Assembly (NCBI GenBank): GCA_963210315.1 | Contig: OY723284.1 | Span: forward strand, 1,488,001-1,552,000 | Length of the DNA: 64,000 bases | Origin: Rhynchopus euleeides | Taxonomy: Eukaryota > Euglenozoa > Diplonemea > Diplonemida > Diplonemidae | Reading direction: 5' to 3' | Part shown: positions 54,006-63,663 of the stretch, in pieces | Numbering within the stretch: the first letter of the stretch is position 1 | Layout: the number at the start of each line of letters is the position of its first letter | Translations under genes and position numbers: made by a program | Notes under the pieces: generated by a model | Told to the model about the DNA's origin: nothing | Seen by the model: only the letters and a program-made list of their open reading frames with translations | Database searches by the model: none

Positions 54006-54820
54006 GGACCTCAACCGGGCGGGGCAAGGGGCGGGTTGGTCACAAATCACAGAACACGAATGAAAAGTGTCACTTCAACTCTGCCGCTCTTTCTCTACTG
54101 TTGATACTTCGTTTGATGCGTTGACGCTTCTACACACACTTACAAACCCACTTGCCTGATGAAGGGGGTGGTGTGTAGAGCACGTTTGGCAGAGCTGAAT
54201 GACACTTTCCGCGCGAAAGTCGTGTGCGTAAAAACAAAGTACGGGCCCTGTCCACGCACCCTGATGGGCGCGACAGACCAGGGGGAAACCAACGAACAGG
54301 ACCTTTGCCATATCAGGTGAAGACGTCTCAACACAAAAACTTTGGCTTTTAATGGGGAGGTGTCTCCGTGTCGACGCACGGCAACCCACCCGCTCTGCGG
54401 GAAAAAACGGCACCACACAGGGCACTATCCCTGACCCGACCCCGGAAAGAAGCACACGAGTGAGCCAACGCTACAACGACGTAGCGCACAACGTGGGGGG
54501 ACGGGAACGAAGTTAAAAAAAAAAAAGATAGGGTTCCGGGCTGCGCGCCGAAAACCGGGGGTAATCGGGGGTAAAATTTCAGCCATTTCCCCAACTGGAA
54601 GGGCTTTCCCTTCCCACAACCCCACCCCACCCCACGCCACTCAACTGGGATGGGCAGGGTGGCTCCTCTGCGGGGGCCGCTGCCAGGTCCGAGAGGAGCG
54701 CGCTCCTTCTTGGCGCCAACGCGAAGGAGCCAGTCGATGAGAAAGGCGTTCGGGAGAGCGCGGTGGTGTTGAAAGCACCGCAGGTTGCCCTTGCAGACTA
54801 GGTTCTGGACAGGCACAGGC

Positions 54821-54879
54821 CACATGGGGGGTCTGGGGGGCGGAGCCCCCCAGCCGCCGGAGGCCACGGTAGTGAGCAT
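54821..54879. repeat. Dispersed GC-rich repeat, copy 3
   Basis: Same core hairpin and CCGGAGGCCACGGTAGTGA end. Confidence 0.7.
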
Positions 54880-54989
54880 CTGTTCCTTGTAACCGTACGA
54901 TTCTGTGAGCTGCCTGCATCCTCCCGGGGTGGTCTGTATTCCATCCCCAATTGACCCCAAAGGGTGTTGGATATAAGACAGGCAGACGG

Positions 54990-55046
54990 CACAGGGGGGT
55001 CTGGGGGGCGGAGCCCCCCAGCCGCCGGAGGCCACGGTAGCGAACA
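54990..55046. repeat. Dispersed GC-rich repeat, copy 4
   Basis: Same core, 169 bp after copy 3. The following 120 bp resembles the flank of copy 1 (ACGTGCACCTTG ... CCTCCTCTGGCC). Confidence 0.7.
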
Positions 55047-55663
55047 GCTGATTCTGCTCCAGAGTCGCACGCCGCATGTAGTCAACGTGCACCTTGTGCT
55101 CAACAGGTTCATCGGGCTAACCCTGGGGCAGGGCACTGTGCTCTTGGCCCCGGCCTCCTCTGGCCAAAAAGTACCCTGGAATAGTACCCGGACAGAATCT
55201 CAGAAAAATCCCGGTGGAAAAAAAAAAAGAGGCACCCCCGGTTTTTCGGGGCAAAATCTCAAAAACCGGGGCTAAGCCCCGTTTTTCATAACAGTATCTT
55301 AAACACTGGTGTGGGTGCTGCTCAGCGGTGCCCTCTCCTCCCGCCCACCCATCCCCAACATCATGCGAAAAGATGCAATGCACACCGTCTTTTTTATTGA
55401 TTGCTGCGCCAGGCGTCAAGAGAGACACACCACATCTGCTCCTCCGCCTTCCCCCCCCTTCTTCCTCCCCTCTCCTCTCAACGAATGCATAAAATAAGCC
55501 CGCCTCGTGTTTCTGGGGGAGGGATCGAATCATCTTCTGGTGGGGACTGGCTCTGTCAAATAAAATGATGTGTGGGTAAGTCAGCCTCTGTACAGTGTGT
55601 CACTTTGGCACGTCCGTTCTGTTGGGTCGCCACGAGAAGATGCATTGTCCCCCCCCCCCCCTA

Positions 55664-56454
55664 GGGCAGTGAAGGCAAAATACGCGTATTTTTCAGAATC
55701 CCGATTTTAAAAATACGTTGAACGTTCAAATACGTTGAACGTTCAGCGTATTTGAACGTTTCTCACATTGCCTACCGTCTGCAGGGGCCACCAGTCACAA
55801 ACCCGCCTTTCCTCAAGCAGAGCAAGGGCGAGTTGGTGGCACCAACGACAACCGTGCGGAAGACGTCCTTGGAGCACGATTTTACAGCGACTTGCTTCGC
55901 GCGCTCCAGTCGCGATGCAGTCGACAACATATCCCTTGTCCTTTGCTCCATGAAGCGGGCTGGTGCAGTTGAGGTGAATCCCTGCCGGTGGGATATGCCA
56001 TCCGGTTCTCCCATGCGGGATATCCCATACGTCCTGTACCCGTAGCTCACGTTCGGCCATCCACTTCCTCTACACGACGGACTCCAGCCGGTCGAGTGGG
56101 GTAAAACTGGGAGATAGGTCGAGAGGGGGTTGGTACCCCCGCTTTTCCGGAGTTCAACCCTGAAAAGAGGGGGTACCGACCACCCCTTTCCGGGACCCGC
56201 CCCTTCTCGGACTACAGAACCTCTTTTTCACCGACTTTTCGCCACGCGTGACACTCTCCATCCCACCGGTGTCCCCTTTAGTGTGTGCAGGGGGCCCACC
56301 CCCTACTGCTAGGGGGGGTTTCATGTGGAGAGTGAACCCAGTGGGTGAAAACGCTCAAAAGCCAAAAAAACGTTCAACTTCGGCGCATTTTTTTAAAAAT
56401 ACGTTGAACGTTCAAATACGTTGAACGTTTTTTACGTATTTTCTATCACTGCCC
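55664..56454. mobile_element. TA-flanked TIR element (GGGCAGTGA ends)
   Basis: 791 bp with ends GGGCAGTGA / TCACTGCCC and TA on each side. Subterminal copies of TACGTTGAACGTTCAAATACG occur in both arms. No transposase ORF. Its left flank is poly-C and its right TA is shared with the next element. Confidence 0.75.
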
Positions 56455-56456
56455 TA

Positions 56457-57595
56457 GGGGGGGTCAAATGCCCCCCCTTTTACGTGGATAAACACGATTT
56501 TTCAAAAAACCGGCGCAGAGGCCCCAAAGCCCCCGTAAACCCTCCAAACCCCCCCAGATCGGTCCGGAAACCCATCGAACCCCACTTTTCCACCATTCCG
56601 GGCACCTCAGGTGTCCGAATTGGGGTACCTAAATTTTGTGCCACCGTTTGGTACCGTACAGTGCCACTGTGTGGGAGGTTGGAAAAGAAAATGCCCCAAC
56701 ACACCACATCTGAGGGTTGCAATGCATGTTGCTTGCCAACCACGTCATCCGGTGGGTGTCAGGCGCTATGTAGATGGCATTAGCCAGGTCTTCGATGAGT
56801 TCTGGCTTGTGTATGTACCTCCCTGCCTGCGGCACAGGCACTGCCTTTGTCCCCCACACCAGCCACAGAGAGCGTATTGTACTCGGTCCACGGTTGCTGA
56901 TTCATTGTGATGCGTTGTATCCTCGAGTGAACGTCACACACTAGTGGCACCACCACCCGCCATCCAAGAGCTGTATTGGCTTTGCGCGCTTCCGTTGCAT
57001 TCACCTCGCCACGCATATTGCACTGTTCAGTACCAGTGCTCTTGGGCCAGGCAAAGTAGACCGCAGCAACTACCAATTCTGGCACAATGGGTACCACGAC
57101 AGCGCACTTCGTGTGTTCCCGGAATGGACAGCTCGTGTTGCAACAGTCGTTGTCAACACATCCCGGTTGTGGAGCACTGCTGCACAGGAATCACACGACC
57201 ATCTGGACTTGTTCCGTACCTACAGGCAGCCTCCCGGTGCATGGTGGCAGGGAGGTATATATACAAGCCAGAACTCATCGAAGACCTGGCTAATGCCACC
57301 TACATAGCGCCTGACACCCACCGGATGACGTGGTTGGCAAGCACATGCATTGCAACCCTCAGATGTGGTGTGTTGGGGCATTTTCTTTTCCAACCTCCCA
57401 CACAGTGGCACTGTACGGTACCAAACGGTGGCACAAAATTTAGGTACCCCAATTCGGGCACCTGAGGTGCCCGGAATGATGGAAAAGTGGGGTTCGATGG
57501 GTTTCCGGACCGATCTGGGGGGGTTTACGGGGGCTTTGGGGCCTCTGCGCCGGTTTTTTGAAAAATTGTGTTTGTCACCCCCATTTGACCCCCCC
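56457..57595. mobile_element. Long-TIR element (GGGGGGGTCAAATG ends)
   Basis: 1139 bp with terminal inverted repeats of about 360-375 bp, TA on each side and poly-C directly after the right TA. The central unique segment carries a short protein-like frame. Termini resemble the 58315-59842 element (GGGGGGGTCA). Confidence 0.8.
56965..57307 (+). pseudogene. Short protein-like frame inside long-TIR element
   Basis: A frame ending TAG at 57305 reads protein-like text (DRSNYQFWHNGYHDSALRVF, then WTARVATVVVNTSRLW). Its 3' part lies in the right TIR. No clear start codon and no family recognised; probably the remnant of an element-encoded protein. Confidence 0.3.
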
Positions 57596-57597
57596 TA

Positions 57598-58312
57598 CCC
57601 CCCCCCCCCCTTTGAGATCTGTGCGTACGACGATGTTTCTTTTGACAGTTTTGGTTTGACAGCCCAAACCACACCACTTTTGCAAATTCATTCAAACAAA
57701 TGACCACCCAAGGTGTGATAAGGGGTTTAATCCAACAGGATGTCAAGGCGGCACTTTTCAAAAGCCCTTTCAAGGACAGCGCTCAGCCACAGGCAGCAAC
57801 CTTTCGTTTTTCACTGCCGGGGTGGAGGTACCAAAGGGTATATACACCCAACCTGATGCGCACACCATTGGCTCAGACAATTCCTCTCCCCACAGGGTCT
57901 GTCTGTCACAGTGCAGAGGTTGCTCTGCCCCAAAACCCGCCCCAGCTCGCCCCAAAAAGGATGCCTGGCAACACAGCGGGGGGTTGTGGGAGAGGGTGAG
58001 TAATGCTGTGTGTGGCTGCAGCAAAAAACATCCTCGTCGGGCCAGGCTTGGTCTGGTGTGCGCAACCGGCTTGGGCGTTGGTTTTATGGTTTCCATTCTC
58101 GGGGAGGAACAGCAATATATATTCGCTCGAATATCGGCAAAAAAAATCGTTCAAAAAAAGCCCCCCCCACCCCCCCTCCTCCTTCCTCTCCCCACCCCCC
58201 CACGCCACACACACACACACACGCCCGCCCTCCCCCCTCTGCTTCTCAAGGGCATCAAATCGAAGTTGGTCCCCACCTCCCCCTTCCACCCCCTTTCCCC
58301 CCCCCCCCCCCC
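57598..58312. other. Interval between two long-TIR elements
   Basis: No gene seen. Bounded by poly-C tracts at both ends (57598-57611 and 58299-58312). Confidence 0.4.
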
Positions 58313-58594
58313 TAGGGGGGGTCATAAGCCCGTACAAAACCAAAATTTTCGACATACCATCAGAGCCGCCCTAATACCTGATCTGACCCGAAAATCCGAC
58401 CCATACCCCCCCGGAAACTGTCTGGGGCCCACTTGTGACACCTGATACGCACTTTTGTGATGATTTTTTGGGGTCCTAAAAAATGTACCTCAGTTTCGTA
58501 CCTTGCCTTTGTACCTGAACCACTCCCGACCGCATTATTTCGTTCTTTGCAAGGGAAGGGTGTCACTACGCTCACTCAGCACGCCGAGCAACAC

Positions 58595-59182
58595 ATGCCG
58601 CGTGCCCAGGGCCTCGCAGAGGTGTCAGATGCTGCTGCAGAGGAGTACCTTGCTCGAAAGACGCTCGCCAAACGGGAGATGTGGGGGGTCTGGGCAGAGA
58701 GCGTTGTGGCAGACCTGCGTAAAAAGAAAACGGCACACGACATCGGTGAGGCGACATTATTTCGGGCGCTCCGTCGGGCTGGGTACGTAGGAGAGCGAGT
58801 GGGACGTGGTGACGACAGATATATGCAGTGGTGCATCAACTGCACGCACGTGCGGGAAAAGCGGCGTTCCTTGCTAGCCAAGAAAGATGTCACCTGCACT
58901 CCTACTCCTCCCACTCGTCCTGCTCCTACCCCCACACCAACTGATACGGGCAGTGAGAGTGATGGCAGCTCCAGAGCAGCAGATGATCTAGGAAGCAATG
59001 AGCGGGTCAGCCGGGCAGACTACCTCAGTCTGTACCGGAAGTACGAAGCGTTGCGGGCCCGCCACCACCGCCTCCAGGAGAGGACCCGAGGGTTGAGAGT
59101 AGGGTTGTACAACGCCAGGGGAGGGTATTCCCCTGGCGTTGAGACATCCGGCGACCTTGCGGTCGCACTGTGTGGGGGCTGA
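58595..59182 (+). CDS. Unknown protein encoded within long-TIR element
   Basis: 195 aa from the ATG at 58595 (MPRAQGLAEVSDAAAEEYLA). The first half is helical and basic (WGVWAESVVADLRKKK, LFRALRRAGYVGERV), possibly a DNA-binding helical domain. Then comes a Thr/Pro linker (PTPPTRPAPTPTPTDTG) and a charged C-terminus. The frame is open upstream into the TIR but without an ATG beyond 58457. No DDE-type catalytic motif seen, so it is not evidently a transposase. The DNA near 59110-59136 forms a perfect hairpin (AACGCCAGGGGA / TCCCCTGGCGTT) inside the frame. Confidence 0.4.
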   Translation: MPRAQGLAEVSDAAAEEYLARKTLAKREMWGVWAESVVADLRKKKTAHDIGEATLFRALRRAGYVGERVGRGDDRYMQWCINCTHVREKRRSLLAKKDVTCTPTPPTRPAPTPTPTDTGSESDGSSRAADDLGSNERVSRADYLSLYRKYEALRARHHRLQERTRGLRVGLYNARGGYSPGVETSGDLAVALCGG

Positions 59183-59353
59183 GTCGGCAGGCAGATGCCG
59201 ATCCAATGACCTTGTTGAGTCCCCACATGGTACACTCTCATACGTGTTGTCGAGACTGCGTGGTGTGCATATCCTGCGGGGCGCAAATTACACAGTCATT
59301 ACACAGCCACTTCGGCTCTCAGGGCGTACAATATCCCAATCGTGCCTTCACAG

Positions 59354-59611
59354 GCTAAGATCGACGAAGCAAAATCATCTACAACGCTGCCTACTAATGC
59401 CGATGCAGCCTCCCAGGCGTACGAAGTACTCACAATGACCCATATGCGATCGAAGTACTACACCCAGAAGGTGGCTGAACTCATTCTGCTGACGCAACAA
59501 CACAACATTCCCACTAATCAGGTCAAGAAAGACCTTGCCGAGGCACTGGGGAAGGCAACATGCGTGCCACCTGAGCCAGAACCACCGCAGAAAAGGCAAA
59601 GAACGAAATAA
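59354..59611 (+). CDS. Small unknown frame in the same element
   Basis: About 85 codons ending TAA, helical (ASQAYEVLTMTHMRSKYYTQ) with a basic tail PPQKRQRTK resembling a nuclear localisation signal. It lacks an early ATG and begins behind an acceptor-like CCTTCACAG, so it may be a second exon of the upstream ORF, although a phase-matched GTATG donor was not found. Confidence 0.3.
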   Translation, partial: AKIDEAKSSTTLPTNADAASQAYEVLTMTHMRSKYYTQKVAELILLTQQHNIPTNQVKKDLAEALGKATCVPPEPEPPQKRQRTK

Positions 59612-59844
59612 TGCGGTCGGGAGTGGTTCAGGTACAAAGGCAAGGTACGAAACTGAGGTACATTTTTTAGGACCCCAAAAAATCATCACAAAAGTGCGTA
59701 TCAGGTGTCACAAGTGGGCCCCAGACAGTTTCCGGGGGGGTATGGGTCGGATTTTCGGGTCAGATCAGGTATTAGGGCGGTTCTGATGGTATGTTGAAAA
59801 TTTTGGTTTTCGTACGTTTTTAGGGGGGCTTATGACCCCCCCTA

Positions 59845-60670
59845 CCCCCCCCCCCCCCTCCCAAGTCCAGAAGACACACACGCGCGCACACACTCAACCC
59901 GTTCCCCCTTGCTCCTTCTCAACCTTCCCCCCTCCCCCAGGAATAGTTCAAACAAACTTTCGGCAGCTGTGATGACGTGCATCGGCGTGAGGTGTGAGTG
60001 ACGTCTCTGAAACCATGCTCTCCTGATAAGATTAATTATGTATAGGCAATGCTGGTGGAGAAGGGGGGGGGGGGGGGCGAGGGGGAGTTCGGGAGAAACA
60101 ACTGCACACATGCCGAGGTGCGGTTACCCCCCCACCCCCACCCCCACCCTCAGTATGGTTTGAAGCATGCCGTGCATGTGTTCTTTTGTCCGAGGGGTGG
60201 AGGGTGGTGGGGGGTATTTCTGTTTTCGGATCTGGCTGCAGCTGCGCAGCTGGAAAAAAAATTTGGGGGTTCTGAAGCGGGGGGGGTTTTTTTTTGGCGT
60301 GACGCGATGTTGCTCTGAGGCCTGACAGCGGCGAGGGGTGGGGAATGCTCGCTTCCTCATTGCCCCCAAAGGCCCAGAAGTACCGCCGGCACATCCCAAG
60401 GCAAGCTTCATGTGTGTAATTTGTCCAGAAAATATGATTCGGGGCTGGGGTGGGGGGGGGGGTGCAGGACGCCATAATCATAGAATCTGTGGAGGTGCCA
60501 AAAGTAGTCAAAAGAAAAAAGCCTTTAACCAAAACGGGCTTCGTGAAGTGGCGGGTGGGGGTGGTGTTGTGTCAATCCTGAACAATAGGTAATTAGTCAA
60601 AAACAATCCAGAACCGACGGGGGGAAATAGGGTGGGGGGGGGGTGGGTTATTGGTGTGGGGCACATTGTC
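59845..60670. other. Intergenic region
   Basis: No gene seen. Poly-C (59845-59859) and poly-G (about 60065-60078) tracts. Confidence 0.4.
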
Positions 60671-60674
60671 TTAA

Positions 60675-62269
60675 CCCTTTAAGACCGAAGGCTATTTTGA
60701 GCCATTTTGGCCCATTTTTCTCCTTGGACACCAATTTGCTTCAATTTTCGTTTTTCTGCCCGACCCTGGCCGTAAATGAACGCGTTTGACTGAAAGATTC
60801 CACGATGGCCATTTTTTGTCCCCAAAAAAAAACGACTCTTTTTTTTGCACGGCCAACAAACAGTGAATTTGAGGGTGAAAAAATGGCAGATTTTCGAAAG
60901 CAAAAATTTTTGTGTGCCGGGGCTCCCCAAAAAGTCAGCCGAGGATGACGTTATTGGAAAGAACGAGTCAAATTGCATCGACGAAAAAAAAAGTCCGATC
61001 AAAAAGACTGAGTATGAAGCCTCTGAATGGGCACTCCGGTTTTTTGCCTATGTTCAGTACCTATTTCCCTTTGAAACCGTGGGAAAACACCCGAAATTGG
61101 GCTTTTCGTCAATCACACGCAGGAAGTCTGTCTCAGACGGCTGCAAGAGCAACTGTTGCGCTTCGCAGCAGTGCTGAACCAGCGAGAGGTGTTCGTGCGC
61201 CTTACCGATACCCTGACACCGCCTTGCCACAACCCCCATTATACCCGACCTTCCGCTTCGGCGGCTGCTACAGGCCCTTCGGGGTTTTTTCGCTCAATAA
61301 CCCTCACCTCCACTTCCGCGGACTAGCTCGACGAGTAGCTCTTACGCACACGAGGCGAGGGATAAGGTGGGAAGAAAGTCTTGCTGACCTAAGGCTGATC
61401 CCCTTAGGTTCCATTGATCCTGGCTCACACCTGATGAGGCGCACCAGGGGAGGTTGTAGTGTGTTAGCGCCGAAACACAGCAATCACCGGGAGACCACCA
61501 CGTGGCGTCTGCATCTGACGAGCTTGCTCTGATTTTGCTTCAGGATTGTAGCATCCGGCGACACGTTGTCGATCATTAAGGTGTTCGTGTAAAGCTGTGA
61601 CCCTCCAGCACTGTGGAGCTCACTCTACTACCACGTGATGCCGCCGCCGATAGGCAGTGTCGTCGACCCTCCCGCGACCAGATGTCGCATAGAGGACGCA
61701 CCCTTCGGCCCGTAGTGTGACAGACCTATGTGCTGCAACTGCGCACGGAAGAGCGGAAGTCCCTCGAATACGTTACCCCGGGTAGATCCAGTTTAGCTTG
61801 GCTCGATCTGGGCAGAACTGGGCAAGGCCCAAAGCCGGTCGAAGATATCACCCATACATTTGACAGGCGAGGAATTGACGATCAGGCACTCCATTGCCTT
61901 CAGTTGACACGTGCACCACATCGGGGTGTATCTGGGCGGGTCTTGCTTCCTTAGAAAGGGTCTCGAGTCCCCTTTACCGGATGGCCAGGGTCGGGCACAA
62001 AGACCCCTGGCAAACCTTGTTGGGGTGTGCACAGAAAGCCAGGGGCCCAGAATGCTGTTTTCACCTGAAAACCCGACCTGGGCCCAGATTCTCCGAGGTG
62101 ACGGCGGGCCATCGACAGACAGATATCTCGTCGATTTTTGTTGTCTTGAAAAGAACTGTGCAAACCATTTTCATGGTGCCCAGGGTTTGCCAAAAAGACA
62201 AAAATGGGTCCCAACAAAATGTGAACCCAAAGTGCACAAGCAATATATTGCGCCTTCGGTCTTAAAGGG
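60675..62269. mobile_element. piggyBac-like non-autonomous transposon
   Basis: 1595 bp starting CCCTTTAAGACCGAAGGC and ending GCCTTCGGTCTTAAAGGG, flanked on both sides by TTAA (60671-60674, 62270-62273). TTAA target sites with CCC...GGG termini are diagnostic of piggyBac-type elements. No transposase ORF found. Confidence 0.85.
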
Positions 62270-62528
62270 TTAAGTCTCCAGCCAGAAGACATGGGGGGCA
62301 GATGCAGTTCGAGTGTTCGTGCCTAATCTGTGGGATGTCAGACCCTGCCCCGCCCCCACGCTTTGCTGGTTGCGGCAGGTCATGCATGTGTGCCAGTCGA
62401 CAATGTGGTGTTCAGTGGGCCTCGTCCCTCTATGATGGGGTGTTGTCGGGTGTGTTTGGCTGGCGGTTGGGGGCCGTCTGTTAGAGGGGGGCGTCATGTG
62501 TGTGCCTTGCGCCGCCCCGCATCTGCGT

Positions 62529-62616
62529 GTGATGACCAAACCTGACTACCTCATCACCATCTTTCGCCTGACGGGCACCGCCCCACGAAGCACAACGTCA
62601 CCCAACAAGTGTCTGA
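62529..62616 (+). ncRNA. Box C/D snoRNA type A, locus 3 copy 1
   Basis: Box C GTGATGA, D' CTGA, D CTGA (62613); LSU guide TCACCATCTTTCG. Confidence 0.72.
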
Positions 62617-62720
62617 CCTGCGCACTTCCATCCCGTGCTCTGAAGTGGGCCTGCACAGTGCAGGTTCTCGGTGCTGATGTGTGCCACACCGCACCACAAG
62701 CAGCTGTTTTACTGCTGTGC

Positions 62721-62802
62721 ATGATGACCAGCACATAACACAAATCACCATCTTTCGAGTTTGACGGCACAGCCACTTGATACGAATGTTCCACAAGGCT
62801 GA
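62721..62802 (+). ncRNA. Box C/D snoRNA type B, locus 3 copy 1
   Basis: Box C ATGATGA, D CTGA (62799); one base change (CCAGCACA) from the other copies. Confidence 0.65.
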
Positions 62803-62859
62803 CCCTCGTGTGCCTGCTGCACCTCCACCGGGCCTTTCACCGCCACCCCGCATCTGCGT

Positions 62860-62947
62860 ATGATGACCAAACCTGACTACCTCATCACCATCTTTCGCCT
62901 GACGGGCACCGCCCCACGAAGCACAACGTCACCCAACAAGTGTCTGA
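62860..62947 (+). ncRNA. Box C/D snoRNA type A, locus 3 copy 2
   Basis: Box C ATGATGA, D' CTGA, D CTGA (62944); flanks match locus 1 copy 2, showing a segmental duplication. Confidence 0.72.
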
Positions 62948-62982
62948 CGGGGCTCGCAATGCAGACTGCTGTTTTGATGTGC

Positions 62983-63011
62983 ATGATGACCAACACATAA
63001 CACAAATCTGA
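62983..63011 (+). pseudogene. Truncated type B snoRNA, locus 3
   Basis: Same truncation as 31303-31331; box C is kept but the guide is lost. Confidence 0.5.
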
Positions 63012-63411
63012 ACACACCCACCTACATCTGCACCACACGCGAGGCGATTGTGTAATTGTGTGATTTTAAAAGTGTGCACACCATCAGAAACTGCGCCGTC
63101 TCACGATACACGACGTCTGCTGTGTACTTCAAAATCAAAAGAAATGACCTTTAAGGGTAGCCCATTTCGTGTGAGTGCTGACAGCATCACTTGGAATCAT
63201 GCGGGGGAGCCAGGCTCGTCTTGGGTGAAATGCGGCTGAGCCCCGTCGACATTCGAGACCTCGGCGCCGGTAGCGTCGGTGCCGTCAGCAGTGGCGGTCA
63301 CCCCCTCGGCGGTCACGCCGCCGTCGTCCTCGCCGTCCTCCCCGAACAGCACCGACTCCCACGAGACTCCTGACGAGTCTCACAATGCAGGCAGCTGTTT
63401 TACTGTTGTGC

Positions 63412-63493
63412 ATGATGACCAACACATAACACAAATCACCATCTTTCGAGTTTGACGGCACGGCCATTTGATACGAATGTTCCACAAGGCTGA
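63412..63493 (+). ncRNA. Box C/D snoRNA type B, locus 3 copy 2
   Basis: Box C ATGATGA, D CTGA (63490); two substitutions in the middle (GGCCATTTG). Confidence 0.6.
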
Positions 63494-63663
63494 CCCTCGT
63501 GTTCCGATTTGTGTCCTGTGGGTGGAAGTGGCTGATGTGTTACATTTTCGGCGCCTCTAAATCCATAGAATTACGCACCCCACCTTGAAAATGTGGTGTC
63601 CACCATGTTTCGAACACTGCACCACATGCCCTATACAGGATAACTCACCCTACACCAAGCAAT

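Larger units (their letters stand above)
54006..55661. other. Post-retrotransposon region
   Basis: No gene seen. Contains the probable element 3'UTR, an A12 run (about 54514), two GC-rich repeat copies and a poly-C run (about 55649-55661). Confidence 0.45.
58315..59842. mobile_element. Long-TIR element (GGGGGGGTCATAAG ends)
   Basis: 1528 bp with about 236-bp terminal inverted repeats. TA lies on each side and poly-C lies outside both TAs on the same strand, so the poly-C belongs to the target and not to the TIR. Encodes one or two small unfamiliar proteins. Confidence 0.82.

Noticed and set aside
61431-61475. Hammerhead-ribozyme-like core: CTGATGA, GGCGC/GCGCC stem, GAAA
   Set aside because: Stems I and III and a matching UH cleavage site could not be found on either side, and TGTGTT/AACACA offers a competing hairpin.
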